Source of the DNA: Bruticola sp004554425
GTDB lineage: Bacteria > Vulcanimicrobiota > Xenobia > Xenobiales > Xenobiaceae
Reading direction: 5' to 3'
Length of the DNA: 64,000 nt
NCBI GenBank assembly: GCA_958366945.1
Contig: CATXCY010000009.1
Coordinates: 8,871 to 72,870 of the forward strand
A program made the translations under genes and the position numbers. The notes beneath the pieces are model-generated. The model had not been told where the DNA came from. It ran no database searches and worked only from the letters and a program-made list of their open reading frames with translations. This document shows, in pieces, positions 44,876-53,385 of the stretch (position 1 is its first letter; every line of letters starts with the position of its first letter).

Positions 44876-46015
44876 ATGGTTTTAATGGCTGTTTTGGGAG
44901 CTATTTTGGTTGCTTTGGTTATTGCGGCCAAAATGAGTGAAGTGGGCGTCGATGCCCAAAATTTAATAAATTACACTTCGGCTCGAGAAAACAATTATCA
45001 AATAGCGCGTTCGGCTGCCGAAATGGGCTTTGAACTTCTTAAGGCCGATAATGGCGACACTGACAGTTTAAATGATATGTGGGCTGCCGGCTCTGTCACA
45101 ATGGAATGGGAAGGCAAAAATGTAATTATTAGCATAGTTGACGAAGAGAGCAAGTTCCCTTTGAGCGCTATGCAAAAAGCTCCCGATAATTGTGAATATT
45201 TGGAAAAAGGCTTAGTGCGCCTTTTCGAAAACGGCGGCTTGGGCTGCGGTGAAGAAGCCAAAGATCGCTTTCTCGATTGGGTCGATCCCGATTCACAAAG
45301 GCGTAACCAAGGCGGCGAAGTTAGCGACTATGATGAATTGACTATTAAAGATGCGCCTGTTGATTCTTTGCAAGAAATTTTAGCCTTGCCCGGTTGGGAT
45401 AAGGGCCCTTCCTATGTTTCGGCTCGTGCTCAAAACAGTTTGCAAAGCGTTATGGGCTCTGTTTCTGCTAGCAGCTCCACCACTTTAAGCCAGACAGCCG
45501 CTCAATCTTCAACCGAAAGCCAAAATACTACTACGAACAATACTTCTGCCAACAATGGCCAATTTAGTAAGTTCGGATCTGGCAATTCAAGCCAAACTGC
45601 TGCCAATTCGGAAGACGATGGCTACAAATTGGATGTACCTTCGGCTCAAACTCAAGGCGGTACGACTACCACTCCTTGGGAAGAGTGGGTCAGCGTCGAT
45701 TCTAATGGAAAAATAAATATTAATACTGCTCCCAAAGAAGTACTATTAGCTTTAGACGAGAGCATGAGTCAAGTTTTGGTTAATGAAATTGATTCTAAGC
45801 GCCGCTCTGAAGCTTTTAAAAAGGTGGACGACTTGCATAATGTCACTGGTATGGACGCCGATTTGCTCTTTCGTATTCAGGATTATTTATGTGTGAAGAG
45901 CTATACTTTTAGTGTAGATGTAACGGTACTTTCTACTCCGGGGCGCATTAAATTGCACAGTGTAGTCAGCCGCGAGAGCGGCGCTATAAAAATTTTGCGC
46001 TGGGAAGTCCGGTGA
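44876..46015 (+). CDS. gspK: type II secretion pseudopilin GspK-like, without a visible prepilin leader
   Basis: 379 residues. The hydrophobic segment starts at the initiator (MVLMAVLGAILVALVIAAKM) and the globular part has the GspK pattern: KFPLSAMQ, then AKDRFLDWVDPDSQRRNQGG, then KININTAPKEVLLALDESMS with helix-hairpin-helix-like NEIDSKRR and FKKVDDLHNVTGMD. A Ser/Thr/Gln/Asn-rich stretch (about 195-250) is inserted in the middle. GspK caps the pseudopilus. Unlike most family members, no basic leader with Gly precedes the helix, and a TAG lies five codons upstream in frame, so no longer start exists. AGGGGG is 8 bases upstream of the ATG. Confidence 0.78.
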   Translation: MVLMAVLGAILVALVIAAKMSEVGVDAQNLINYTSARENNYQIARSAAEMGFELLKADNGDTDSLNDMWAAGSVTMEWEGKNVIISIVDEESKFPLSAMQKAPDNCEYLEKGLVRLFENGGLGCGEEAKDRFLDWVDPDSQRRNQGGEVSDYDELTIKDAPVDSLQEILALPGWDKGPSYVSARAQNSLQSVMGSVSASSSTTLSQTAAQSSTESQNTTTNNTSANNGQFSKFGSGNSSQTAANSEDDGYKLDVPSAQTQGGTTTTPWEEWVSVDSNGKININTAPKEVLLALDESMSQVLVNEIDSKRRSEAFKKVDDLHNVTGMDADLLFRIQDYLCVKSYTFSVDVTVLSTPGRIKLHSVVSRESGAIKILRWEVR

Positions 46016-46315
46016 AGGAGACTTCTTTGTGTTGTATTGAGTTAAATTTGATTTAAATTCAGGCAGGAACGCAAAAACGGTGAGGAGAACTTGTGCAGGA
46101 GTAGGGTAAAGCCTGTGCGTCATATCATTTGATTTTTTTATGACCAACTTCAGGTTTCTTTTCGTGGTTATAGAAAAAAATAACTATGTGGAGGAACTTG
46201 CTATCTTATATGGAAAAACCGCCGGAAAGAAGGTTGGTGCTCTCGCAAGGCATCTCCTTGAAGTAATTCCTACGAACTTTCACAGGTTTTTCTCGAAAGG
46301 GATTTGTTACAAAAC
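46016..46315. other. intergenic region before the first lipoprotein
   Basis: 300 bases. Small inverted repeats are visible: GAGTTAAATTTGATTTAAATTC (about 46040-46061; one mismatch region), GTCATA..TATGAC around a T run (about 46117-46143) and GTTATagaaaaaaATAAC (about 46165-46183). One of these may end the gsp transcript. I could not place the lipoprotein promoter and recognise no riboswitch. Confidence 0.35.
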
Positions 46316-47887
46316 ATGACTAACAAGAACACGTTTCGTTTCGCTACTTTTGCTGCAGTAGCTAGCTTAGGTTTGGGTTTGATGATCTCCGGCTGCGGTG
46401 ACGGCGGCTCTACCGAGCCTAACCCCTTAAACGCCAAATTCGGCCAGGTCACTTTTAACTACAACGTATTAGCTCAGACCGCCGCCAACGCCAAAACCGA
46501 TGTCGCTGAAGATATCGTTACCGTAAAGTACGCTTTCTTCGGTCAGAAAAACGGCGCTCGTTTCATCGACGGCCCGACCGATTCCTACACTTTCACTTTC
46601 ACTCACGGTGAGAAGGATGCCTACGACGACAAAGTAGTGAAGAACGTCAGTCTCGATGCTTCCGGCGTAATCGCTGCCTACTATGACAAAGATGGTAACC
46701 TCGTCGCTATGGGAGAAAATGAAGTCGCTTTCGATGATGATGGCAAAGCTGTTATCGAGGATCCCGATTTAACCGCTTTCACCGAGAACACCACGGTCAA
46801 AATAGCTGCCAGCCGGTACGTTCTCGCTCCCAAGGACGAGACCGTCATCGCTGTCACCGCTGTTGGAGGCGAAAAAGAGTACAACATCACTCCTTTCGTA
46901 ACCATTAGCGGTATCGACAGCTACATCTTGGCTTACGTACAGGATACCAACCAAGGCGCTACCTACCAGGGCGCTGAGTATGGTACCATTGAAGCTAACA
47001 CTATTAAAGCTACCGTAAATGGTCACGAGTATGCTATCGCTGACGCCATCTACGTCACCGACCAGACTCCTAACGCTATTGAGATCGAGGCTGACCAAAT
47101 TGATGGTAAAGACGTAACCATCACTCCCGTCAGAGACAGCGAAGACGCCGGCTTGACGGGTTTGGAGGGAGAAGACACCACTCCAGTAACAGGCTACGGC
47201 CGTATTATTTTGGCTGGCAAAGACAGCATTCTCGCCAATGAGAAAGCCGTTGAGCTCACCGCCGAGACCCAGTCCTTGTACTACGCCGTTAACAAGCAGC
47301 CTATCGCCGTTTACGCTACCGGTTACACTGAATATGAAGGCAAGGGCCCGACTCCCAAAGGCGTCAAGGTTAAAATTGATGATGCCAGCAAGATCACCCT
47401 TGATTCTGCCAATACCGATATCGCTTCTACCGACGGTTTGAACGTTATCGCCGCTGCCGAAGGTAGTACCGTAATTGGCGCTTACTACAAGGTAGACGAT
47501 GAAACCACCGTAAAGTGCAGCAACTTCTTGGATTTTTCTGTTGGTAAGGCCACCGAGAACCTCGCTTTCGCTACCGAAGATGGTTTCATGACCGACGTCA
47601 AAGTAGACGCTGAAAAAGATCAGGAATTCGCTATGGCTGTTGCCGGTAAGGCTTCCTTCACCATTGGCGATATCACTTACGTCAGCGCTCCTATCGAGTA
47701 CACTGATGATAAGTATCCCGCCATCGTCCCTGTTTCTGAAGAAGGCATCGTCTACGCTCAGGCCGAGGGCAAGAACGAGTACACTCTCACCGTCACCAAG
47801 GATGCTGTTCCTAAGGATGTAGAGATCACCGTTGCTGATACCACTCCTGCTTTCGAGTCCATTAGGGTTCTTCCTAACCAAAAATAA
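46316..47887 (+). CDS. surface/periplasmic lipoprotein, paralogue 1
   Basis: A 523-residue lipoprotein. The signal MTNKNTFRFATFAAVASLGL ends in lipobox ISGC, with CGDGGSTEPNP after it. The mature part is acidic and beta-rich (for example NYNVLAQTAANAKTDVAED, VVKNVSLDASGVIAAYYDKD). It has Ig-like character but I can name no domain. It aligns at its N-terminus with the next two genes (KNTFRFAxFAAVASLGLGL; NYNVLA). The ATG is chosen by that alignment over a TTG four codons upstream. Codon use is strongly C-ending, implying high expression. It lies 300 bases after gspK with its own terminator, so a type II secretion client is possible. Confidence 0.82.
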   Translation: MTNKNTFRFATFAAVASLGLGLMISGCGDGGSTEPNPLNAKFGQVTFNYNVLAQTAANAKTDVAEDIVTVKYAFFGQKNGARFIDGPTDSYTFTFTHGEKDAYDDKVVKNVSLDASGVIAAYYDKDGNLVAMGENEVAFDDDGKAVIEDPDLTAFTENTTVKIAASRYVLAPKDETVIAVTAVGGEKEYNITPFVTISGIDSYILAYVQDTNQGATYQGAEYGTIEANTIKATVNGHEYAIADAIYVTDQTPNAIEIEADQIDGKDVTITPVRDSEDAGLTGLEGEDTTPVTGYGRIILAGKDSILANEKAVELTAETQSLYYAVNKQPIAVYATGYTEYEGKGPTPKGVKVKIDDASKITLDSANTDIASTDGLNVIAAAEGSTVIGAYYKVDDETTVKCSNFLDFSVGKATENLAFATEDGFMTDVKVDAEKDQEFAMAVAGKASFTIGDITYVSAPIEYTDDKYPAIVPVSEEGIVYAQAEGKNEYTLTVTKDAVPKDVEITVADTTPAFESIRVLPNQK

Positions 47888-47947
47888 TCTTTGTTTACCT
47901 GTCGCCTAGGTTGGGCTTTTAGTTCAATCTAGTCTGAATTAGAAAAG

Positions 47948-47987
47948 CAGTCTCAAACTTGCAAAAGAGTTTGGGGCTGTTTTTTTT
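47948..47987 (+). terminator. terminator of lipoprotein paralogue 1
   Basis: Arms CAGTCTCAAACT and AGTTTGGGGCTG around an 8-base loop, then eight T. Confidence 0.88.
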
Positions 47988-48042
47988 GCTTACTAGTTGT
48001 CGTTGTTGGAATAAGTTGACGCTACTAAAACAATGCAAAAAC

Positions 48043-48063
48043 ACCCTAATAGAGGGCTTTTTC
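48043..48063 (+). terminator. small terminator-like hairpin in the leader of paralogue 2
   Basis: CCCT and AGGG around aatag, followed by CTTTTTC, about 87 bases upstream of the next start. It could be a second terminator or an attenuator. Confidence 0.35.
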
Positions 48064-48149
48064 TTAAGTCGGTGAAAATGCTTGTGAGGTATCGCTACTG
48101 AGCGTTTCTCGCTATTTGTCTTATTTACGCGAAAGGTTATCGTTTATAT

Positions 48150-49823
48150 ATGGCTTCTAAAAATACGTTCCGCTTTGCTGCTTTTGCGGCTGTGGCTAGT
48201 TTAGGTTTAGGCCTATTCGTTTCCGGTTGCGGCGACAGCGGCTCTACTAGCCCCAACCCTTTAACGCCTGCAACTAAAACTTATAAGGCCATTTTTAACT
48301 ACAATGTGTTGGCCGCTTCAACCGCCAAAGCTACCGATATTAAGGCCGAAATTGTTACTGTAAAATACGCTTTTTATGGCAAAATTGATGGCCAAGACTT
48401 TGTAGAAGGCCCCGAAACTGATCCTTCCTATACTCATAATTTTACTCACGGTGAACAAGCCGCTGAAGAATTAGTTACCGTAAATAAAGTTGACTCGCAC
48501 GCTACTTCAGTAATGGCAGCTTATTATGACGCTGAAGGTAACTTAGTGGCTGTCGGTCAAAACGATCTCACTTTTGACGAAAATAGAGTAGCTACTGTGG
48601 CTGAGCCCGAATTAGACGAAGTAGCTGACGACAGCATAACTTTTACCGCTAGCAAATACGTTATACCTTTACAAGACACCGTCGTAATGTCTCTTAAAGC
48701 TATAGCTGCCAACAAAGAGTACGATTTGAGCGCTTTTGCTGAAATTAGCGGCATAGACGAAAATATACTCGCTTTGCAAGAAGGCAGCTTAGAAGGCTTC
48801 ACCTATAAGGGTGTCAAGTATGGCACTATTGAAGGTGGCACCATTACTGCTACTGTTGGCAATACTAAGTGCTTAGTAGGCAATTCTATTTATGTTACCG
48901 ATCAAACTCCTGCTGCTATTAGCTTAAAGCCTGCTTCAGTTGAAGGTTATGATACTTTTAGCCAAGTTGATAGTGAAGGCCAAAAGTATTTCATGCAATA
49001 TGTTGACGAGAAGTGTTTACTTAGCCATTTCCCCTACATAAAGTACCAAGCTAATTCTTCGAAGAAACAATACGATCCCATATATTACTATATAAACGAG
49101 CAGCCTTTTATCGTTTATGCTACCGCTTATACTTCCGAAGATCCTACCAAAGGGCCGACTCCCACTATTAAAGATGGACAAATCGGTATCAATATTACCG
49201 ATGATCCTAATGTTAAGCTTTTAGATGTCGAATTTTCCGATCCTGAGTTTATGAAGCATCTTGGTTTCGAAATTCAGGCTAGCGTCGTCGATAGAACTAA
49301 AGTCCATGCCAATAGCGTAAACTCTTATAATTATGGCGACGATTACAAAATAACTGCCCAATATGGCCAAGGCGACCAAGCTATCAAGAGTGAGCCTGTA
49401 AGGTTAATTGTCGAAGCCGAAGGCGTGAAGAATGAAGTTGTTCAGTTTGCCTCCGTAGAGGAAGGTAAAGAGCCTACTTCTTTTGTTCCTAGTATTATCG
49501 AGGCTAAGAAAACTAAGATTGACTTTAAGTTAAAACTTATGGGCCTTTCTAGTGTACTTATTGGCTTTGATGGAGAAGAACCGGTATCTTTCTATACCGA
49601 TCCTTTGGAAATTCCCACCGATGTAATTGCGCCTGATAAGTATCCTGATGTTGTCAAGCAAACTGAGTTCTCCAACTTGATTTATAAACAAGATAAACCT
49701 GGACTTAATGCTTACACCTTAAAAGCTGAAGGCGAGCTGGAAGCTAATAAAATAGTTAAACTTTTCATTGAAGAAGTTGAAGGCGCTCCTCAGTATAATT
49801 TTATATCTATTACTACTTATTAG
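48150..49823 (+). CDS. surface/periplasmic lipoprotein, paralogue 2
   Basis: A 557-residue lipoprotein. The signal MASKNTFRFAAFAAVASLGL ends in lipobox VSGC, followed by CGDSGSTSPNP. The mature region parallels paralogue 1 (FNYNVLAASTAKA; EIVTVKYAFYGKIDGQDFVEG; SVMAAYYDAEGNLVAVGQN; YVTDQTPAAISL), so the two arose by duplication. The last 150 residues are more diverged. Codons are mostly A/T-ending, unlike paralogue 1. ATG start after AAAGGTTATCG. It ends at its own terminator. Function unknown; four adjacent lipoproteins suggest a surface array or alternative adhesins. Confidence 0.82.
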   Translation: MASKNTFRFAAFAAVASLGLGLFVSGCGDSGSTSPNPLTPATKTYKAIFNYNVLAASTAKATDIKAEIVTVKYAFYGKIDGQDFVEGPETDPSYTHNFTHGEQAAEELVTVNKVDSHATSVMAAYYDAEGNLVAVGQNDLTFDENRVATVAEPELDEVADDSITFTASKYVIPLQDTVVMSLKAIAANKEYDLSAFAEISGIDENILALQEGSLEGFTYKGVKYGTIEGGTITATVGNTKCLVGNSIYVTDQTPAAISLKPASVEGYDTFSQVDSEGQKYFMQYVDEKCLLSHFPYIKYQANSSKKQYDPIYYYINEQPFIVYATAYTSEDPTKGPTPTIKDGQIGINITDDPNVKLLDVEFSDPEFMKHLGFEIQASVVDRTKVHANSVNSYNYGDDYKITAQYGQGDQAIKSEPVRLIVEAEGVKNEVVQFASVEEGKEPTSFVPSIIEAKKTKIDFKLKLMGLSSVLIGFDGEEPVSFYTDPLEIPTDVIAPDKYPDVVKQTEFSNLIYKQDKPGLNAYTLKAEGELEANKIVKLFIEEVEGAPQYNFISITTY

Positions 49824-49848
49824 AGTGATAGTTTTGCAAACTAACTAT

Positions 49849-49889
49849 AAGCGGCTGTACTTTTGGGCAAGTGTAGCTGCTTTTTTTTG
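49849..49889 (+). terminator. terminator of lipoprotein paralogue 2
   Basis: Arms AAGCGGCTGTACTT and AAGTGTAGCTGCTT with six bases between, then a run of T to 49888. Confidence 0.85.
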
Positions 49890-50104
49890 TTAAAGCGCTT
49901 GGCAGGAGGGCAGGCGCCTTGTTTGAAAATAAGTAGGTTATCATTATTCATGCCTGCGCTGGGCTGGCTCTTTTTTCGTGCCAAGTCGGCGGCGCTTGTC
50001 TCTTGTAAGCTATTTTCCGGCTGAAAAGTTGAGAAAAAGTTCACGAATTTTTCGCGTTTTTGGGCGCGGTTCAACTCTTTTTATATCTGAGAGGAACAGA
50101 AAAT

Positions 50105-51697
50105 ATGGCTAAGTCCGCCTGTAAGAATCTATATGGCTTTACTGCTTTTGCGGCTGTTGCCGGTTTGGCTTTATGTTTAACTGCCACCGGGTGCAGCGAC
50201 GATACTTCTAATCCCAATCCTTTTGAGGCCAATCGCGGTACTGTCACATACAATTATACTAAAGCCGTAGCCAAAGCAGCCGAGCTCCCCGCCAGCGCTG
50301 TCAAAGCTACCTATACTTTTAGTGCCGGTGATGCTTTGCTCTATGCTGTCGATGCTTCTATCGATAAAATTACAGATGAGGAAGCTACTGTCGGTGAAGC
50401 GGTGTCCCGTACAGTTGTTATAGAGCAAGTGCCTGCCGATGCCGACAAGGTTTCTGTTATGTATTTCGACGCTAATGGCACCCCTGTAGGCTTAGGCGTA
50501 GACAGGCTCGATTGGAATTCCACAACTGCCGGTAAGGCTGCTGTTGTTGAACAGCCCGATATGGTAAACAGTACAATTATCGCTGCCCAGATCGCTTCCA
50601 AACAGATCGTTCCCCAGTTGGTGGCTTCAGCTCCTTGCGTAGATAAGGGCAATTATGTTTGGGTTAAACCTGTTTTGGCTTATAATAACAGTTTGGGGCA
50701 GTCGGTCACTTTCGATCTCAGCAGTTTTGCTACTTATTCTTTGAATAAAAAATATGCCGACCAACCCACTTTCCTGGAAGAAGCTAAGTATGCCTGGTAT
50801 ATGGGCAATAAGGCCGATTCTTTAGTAGCTGACGAAGATACTACTGAAGCTGATACTACTGAAGTAAGCGCTTCCGAGGCTACTCCTGGTTACTATAAGG
50901 CTGTCGAGTATGGCCAACAAGAAGTTACCGTATCTTTGACCGGTTTGGAAGTTTTGGGCGAGCTCGATCCCGTTACCGTCTATATTAGCGATGCTAAACT
51001 TACTGGTGTAACTATCGAGGGTGAAGATGACGTTTATGTCGTCGCTCCCGACTACACCTTTGGTCAAGAATCTTTAGCTGTTCCTGGTGTAGGTACTCAA
51101 GCTATCCCCTTCAATACAGTATCCTTCAAAGCTATTGGCAACTATGTTGGTACCAACGGCCCTAGCTTTACTACCGATGCCAGCCAATACGTCAGCTGGG
51201 ATGTAGAAGCCAGCGAAGGCATTACCGGTACCAAAGACGCTTTAGGTCACTATATCGTTACTTCCAAAGCTACTTCTTTGAAGAATATTGCCGTAAGTGC
51301 CAAATCTAATGGTGCTTCCGACAAGGTGACTTTGCACTCTTTACCCGCTAAAGCTGATGTTAAAGTTAATATCGCTGACAGAATAGCTTTGGGTGCCGTA
51401 GGCACTGGCACTGTCGAAGGTTTCTTCCTCGTTACGACCGACGAGGGTGACGTGGAAACTTCTAGCTTCAACGTTCCTGATTATAGCAAAGTCAAGATCA
51501 AAAACATTGTCTCTGACTTGGGCGACGCAAGCCAACCTACTGTAGCTAAAAACGAAAGTGCCGACGGCATTTACGTTGAATTTGATAAGGAAACACAAGG
51601 AACTGGCGTTAGCTTCGATACTATTTACAAAGACGGCAAGAAGATTAACAAGACTGTTAATACTAAAGTAATTGCAGTTAATGAGGATGAAGTCTAG
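50105..51697 (+). CDS. surface/periplasmic lipoprotein, paralogue 3
   Basis: A 530-residue lipoprotein. The signal MAKSACKNLYGFTAFAAVAG ends in lipobox ATGC, followed by CSDDTSNPNPF. The N-terminal pattern (FAAVAG, NPNPF, VTYNYTKAV) relates it to paralogues 1 and 2, and the mature region again carries a strand-rich fold with SKQIVPQLVASAPCVDKGNY and VYISDAKLTGVTIEGEDDV. The centre has an acidic DEDTTEADTTEVSASEA insert (about 258-275). ATG chosen because GAGAGGAAC lies about 9 bases upstream; a GTG/TTG-type start at 50060 is unlikely. Function unknown. Confidence 0.8.
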   Translation: MAKSACKNLYGFTAFAAVAGLALCLTATGCSDDTSNPNPFEANRGTVTYNYTKAVAKAAELPASAVKATYTFSAGDALLYAVDASIDKITDEEATVGEAVSRTVVIEQVPADADKVSVMYFDANGTPVGLGVDRLDWNSTTAGKAAVVEQPDMVNSTIIAAQIASKQIVPQLVASAPCVDKGNYVWVKPVLAYNNSLGQSVTFDLSSFATYSLNKKYADQPTFLEEAKYAWYMGNKADSLVADEDTTEADTTEVSASEATPGYYKAVEYGQQEVTVSLTGLEVLGELDPVTVYISDAKLTGVTIEGEDDVYVVAPDYTFGQESLAVPGVGTQAIPFNTVSFKAIGNYVGTNGPSFTTDASQYVSWDVEASEGITGTKDALGHYIVTSKATSLKNIAVSAKSNGASDKVTLHSLPAKADVKVNIADRIALGAVGTGTVEGFFLVTTDEGDVETSSFNVPDYSKVKIKNIVSDLGDASQPTVAKNESADGIYVEFDKETQGTGVSFDTIYKDGKKINKTVNTKVIAVNEDEV

Positions 51698-51749
51698 GTT
51701 CTCATAAAATTTTCTACCTAAAAGGTGGCTGTCTCAGCTCTAACAATCT

Positions 51750-51769
51750 GGGGTTGCCCCTTTTTTTTT
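51750..51769 (+). terminator. terminator of lipoprotein paralogue 3
   Basis: A compact GGGG-ttg-CCCC hairpin followed by nine T. A larger arm AAGG..CCTT may enclose it. Confidence 0.7.
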
Positions 51770-51842
51770 AAGTTAGCATTATGTTTTGTAAGCGGACAAA
51801 TGTTTGCTTTTAATACTCAATTTATATTAGAAAGGAATTTTT

Positions 51843-53306
51843 ATGCGCAAGTTTTTTCTTAACAAACGCTCTTGGAAAGTTTTAGTTACTTTTCTTATAG
51901 TGTTGGGCTTGTGCACCGTTTTGAGTGCATGCTCCGACGATGACGAGTTGGCTAATCCCTCTCGCGCTTCTATTCTGGTAACTCACGAAATTTCTTCCGG
52001 TAAGGTAGGAGCTGCGGCTCGCGCTTTGGGTTCCGATATTCACAGTGTGATTTACTATTGTTACAATAGCCAAGGCGTACGCACTTTTGGCCCGGCTCAG
52101 TTGGTAAAAGCTCATCAAGTACTTTTGCAAGCCGTTCCGGTAGAATCAGTGTCCATTGGCATGACCTATTACAATAGCGACGGCCAGGCTTTGGCTTATT
52201 ACAGCCAACCTGTCAGCTTAAAAGTGGGCCAGGTCTATGAAGTAACCAATCCCGAGTGGAAATATCTTGACGAAATCGACAATATGGTCGGTTTGGAGAT
52301 CGCCCAAGACGATATGCGTTTGCATACCGGCGACGATGCCATTTTCTATGCTTTGGCTTTATTTAAAGATGCCACTAGCGGTAAGGTTTATCCTCAGCTC
52401 TTTACCGGTATGTGCGATTGGAAGAGCAGCAATACTAAAGTTGCTTCTTTAACTAAGCAAACTGACGATGGTGAAAATACTTTAGGCAACGGCAAGTTCT
52501 ACACTTTAGCTGCTGGCAGTGCTGACATAAGTGCTACTTTCCAAAAATATACTGATACCGTAACTTTAAATGTTACAGATGCCGATATTACAGAAGTAAA
52601 ATTTGCTGAAACTGAGCTTACTTTGCCTTTAGGCTTGCCTTCTTACGAGTGTCCTTTAATAGCCACTTGGTCTGACGGCGAAACTACCGATGTAAGCTAC
52701 CAGAGCAACTGGAGTTCTAGCAATATCGATCGCGTCTTAGCCAGTTATGGCGCTATCTTCCCAAAATCTTGTCACGAAACTGAAGAACAGCCTACTACTA
52801 TTACCGCTACTTGCACTTCCAATGGCAATAGCTACCAGGCTCAGTGCAAAGTTACTGTAGTTGAAGGTACTTTCAAAGGCTTGCGCGTCTCTCTCGACCC
52901 GGAAACTCTCTATGTCGGTGGAAGTTGCTTTATTGACGTTTTTGCCAAATTCGCTGTCAACGGTACTGAAAAAGATTATATAATCGATGATACCGGTTCC
53001 TATATAGTAACTTCTTCTAATCCTGAAGTGGCTGTTATAGATCTTTATGGCATGACTATCGAAGGTTTGGCTGTTGGTACTACCGATTTAAGCGTAAACT
53101 TTGCTAGCGGAGACATTAAAGATTCTGCTAAGACTACTGTTTCTGTAGTTGAGCGTGGCACTTCTGACGGTCAGGTTGATACTGACGATAATACTGGTGA
53201 TGCTACTGGTGACAATACTGGCGATAATACCGGAGATGAAGGTGGCGACGGATCTGACGAAGGCCAAGATGGTGGCGACATCAACATCAGTGGCTTGATC
53301 GGTTAG
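51843..53306 (+). CDS. Ig-like (BIG2-type) lipoprotein with Asp/Gly repeat tail
   Basis: A 487-residue lipoprotein with lipobox LSAC after a single hydrophobic signal (VLVTFLIVLGLCTVLSAC). The N-terminal part matches the neighbours in style (SVIYYCYNSQGVRTFGPAQL). Two or three bacterial Ig-like BIG2 modules follow (DWKSSNTKVASL..AAGSADISATF; SNWSSSNIDRVLASYGAIF; SSNPEVAVIDLYGMTIEGLA). The C-terminal 45 residues are repeats of DNTGD and GGDG type, rich in Asp and Gly, likely disordered or calcium-binding. AAAGGAA precedes the ATG. It ends at a shared bidirectional terminator. Likely displayed at the surface. Confidence 0.8.
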   Translation: MRKFFLNKRSWKVLVTFLIVLGLCTVLSACSDDDELANPSRASILVTHEISSGKVGAAARALGSDIHSVIYYCYNSQGVRTFGPAQLVKAHQVLLQAVPVESVSIGMTYYNSDGQALAYYSQPVSLKVGQVYEVTNPEWKYLDEIDNMVGLEIAQDDMRLHTGDDAIFYALALFKDATSGKVYPQLFTGMCDWKSSNTKVASLTKQTDDGENTLGNGKFYTLAAGSADISATFQKYTDTVTLNVTDADITEVKFAETELTLPLGLPSYECPLIATWSDGETTDVSYQSNWSSSNIDRVLASYGAIFPKSCHETEEQPTTITATCTSNGNSYQAQCKVTVVEGTFKGLRVSLDPETLYVGGSCFIDVFAKFAVNGTEKDYIIDDTGSYIVTSSNPEVAVIDLYGMTIEGLAVGTTDLSVNFASGDIKDSAKTTVSVVERGTSDGQVDTDDNTGDATGDNTGDNTGDEGGDGSDEGQDGGDINISGLIG

Positions 53307-53344
53307 CCTGTAATTTGCTTACCAAGCTTCAATAAGTCATAAAA

Positions 53345-53382
53345 AAATAAGCCTTCCGCTTCTAAGTGGGAGGCTTATTTTT
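53345..53382. terminator. bidirectional terminator between lipoprotein and radical SAM genes
   Basis: Arms AAATAAGCCT (53345-53354) and AGGCTTATTT (53371-53380), flanked by A and T runs on both sides. Confidence 0.88.
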
Positions 53383-53385
53383 ATG

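Noticed and set aside
46060..46125. Possible c-di-GMP riboswitch before the first lipoprotein
   Set aside because: Only loose resemblance (GCAAAAACGG, GCCTGTGCG); the conserved GEMM core and tetraloop receptor are not present.
46769..47881. A 370-codon frame antisense to lipoprotein paralogue 1
   Set aside because: Long only because the sense gene avoids certain codons; the product is low-complexity Gly/Ser/Val and the sense frame has a lipobox and paralogues.
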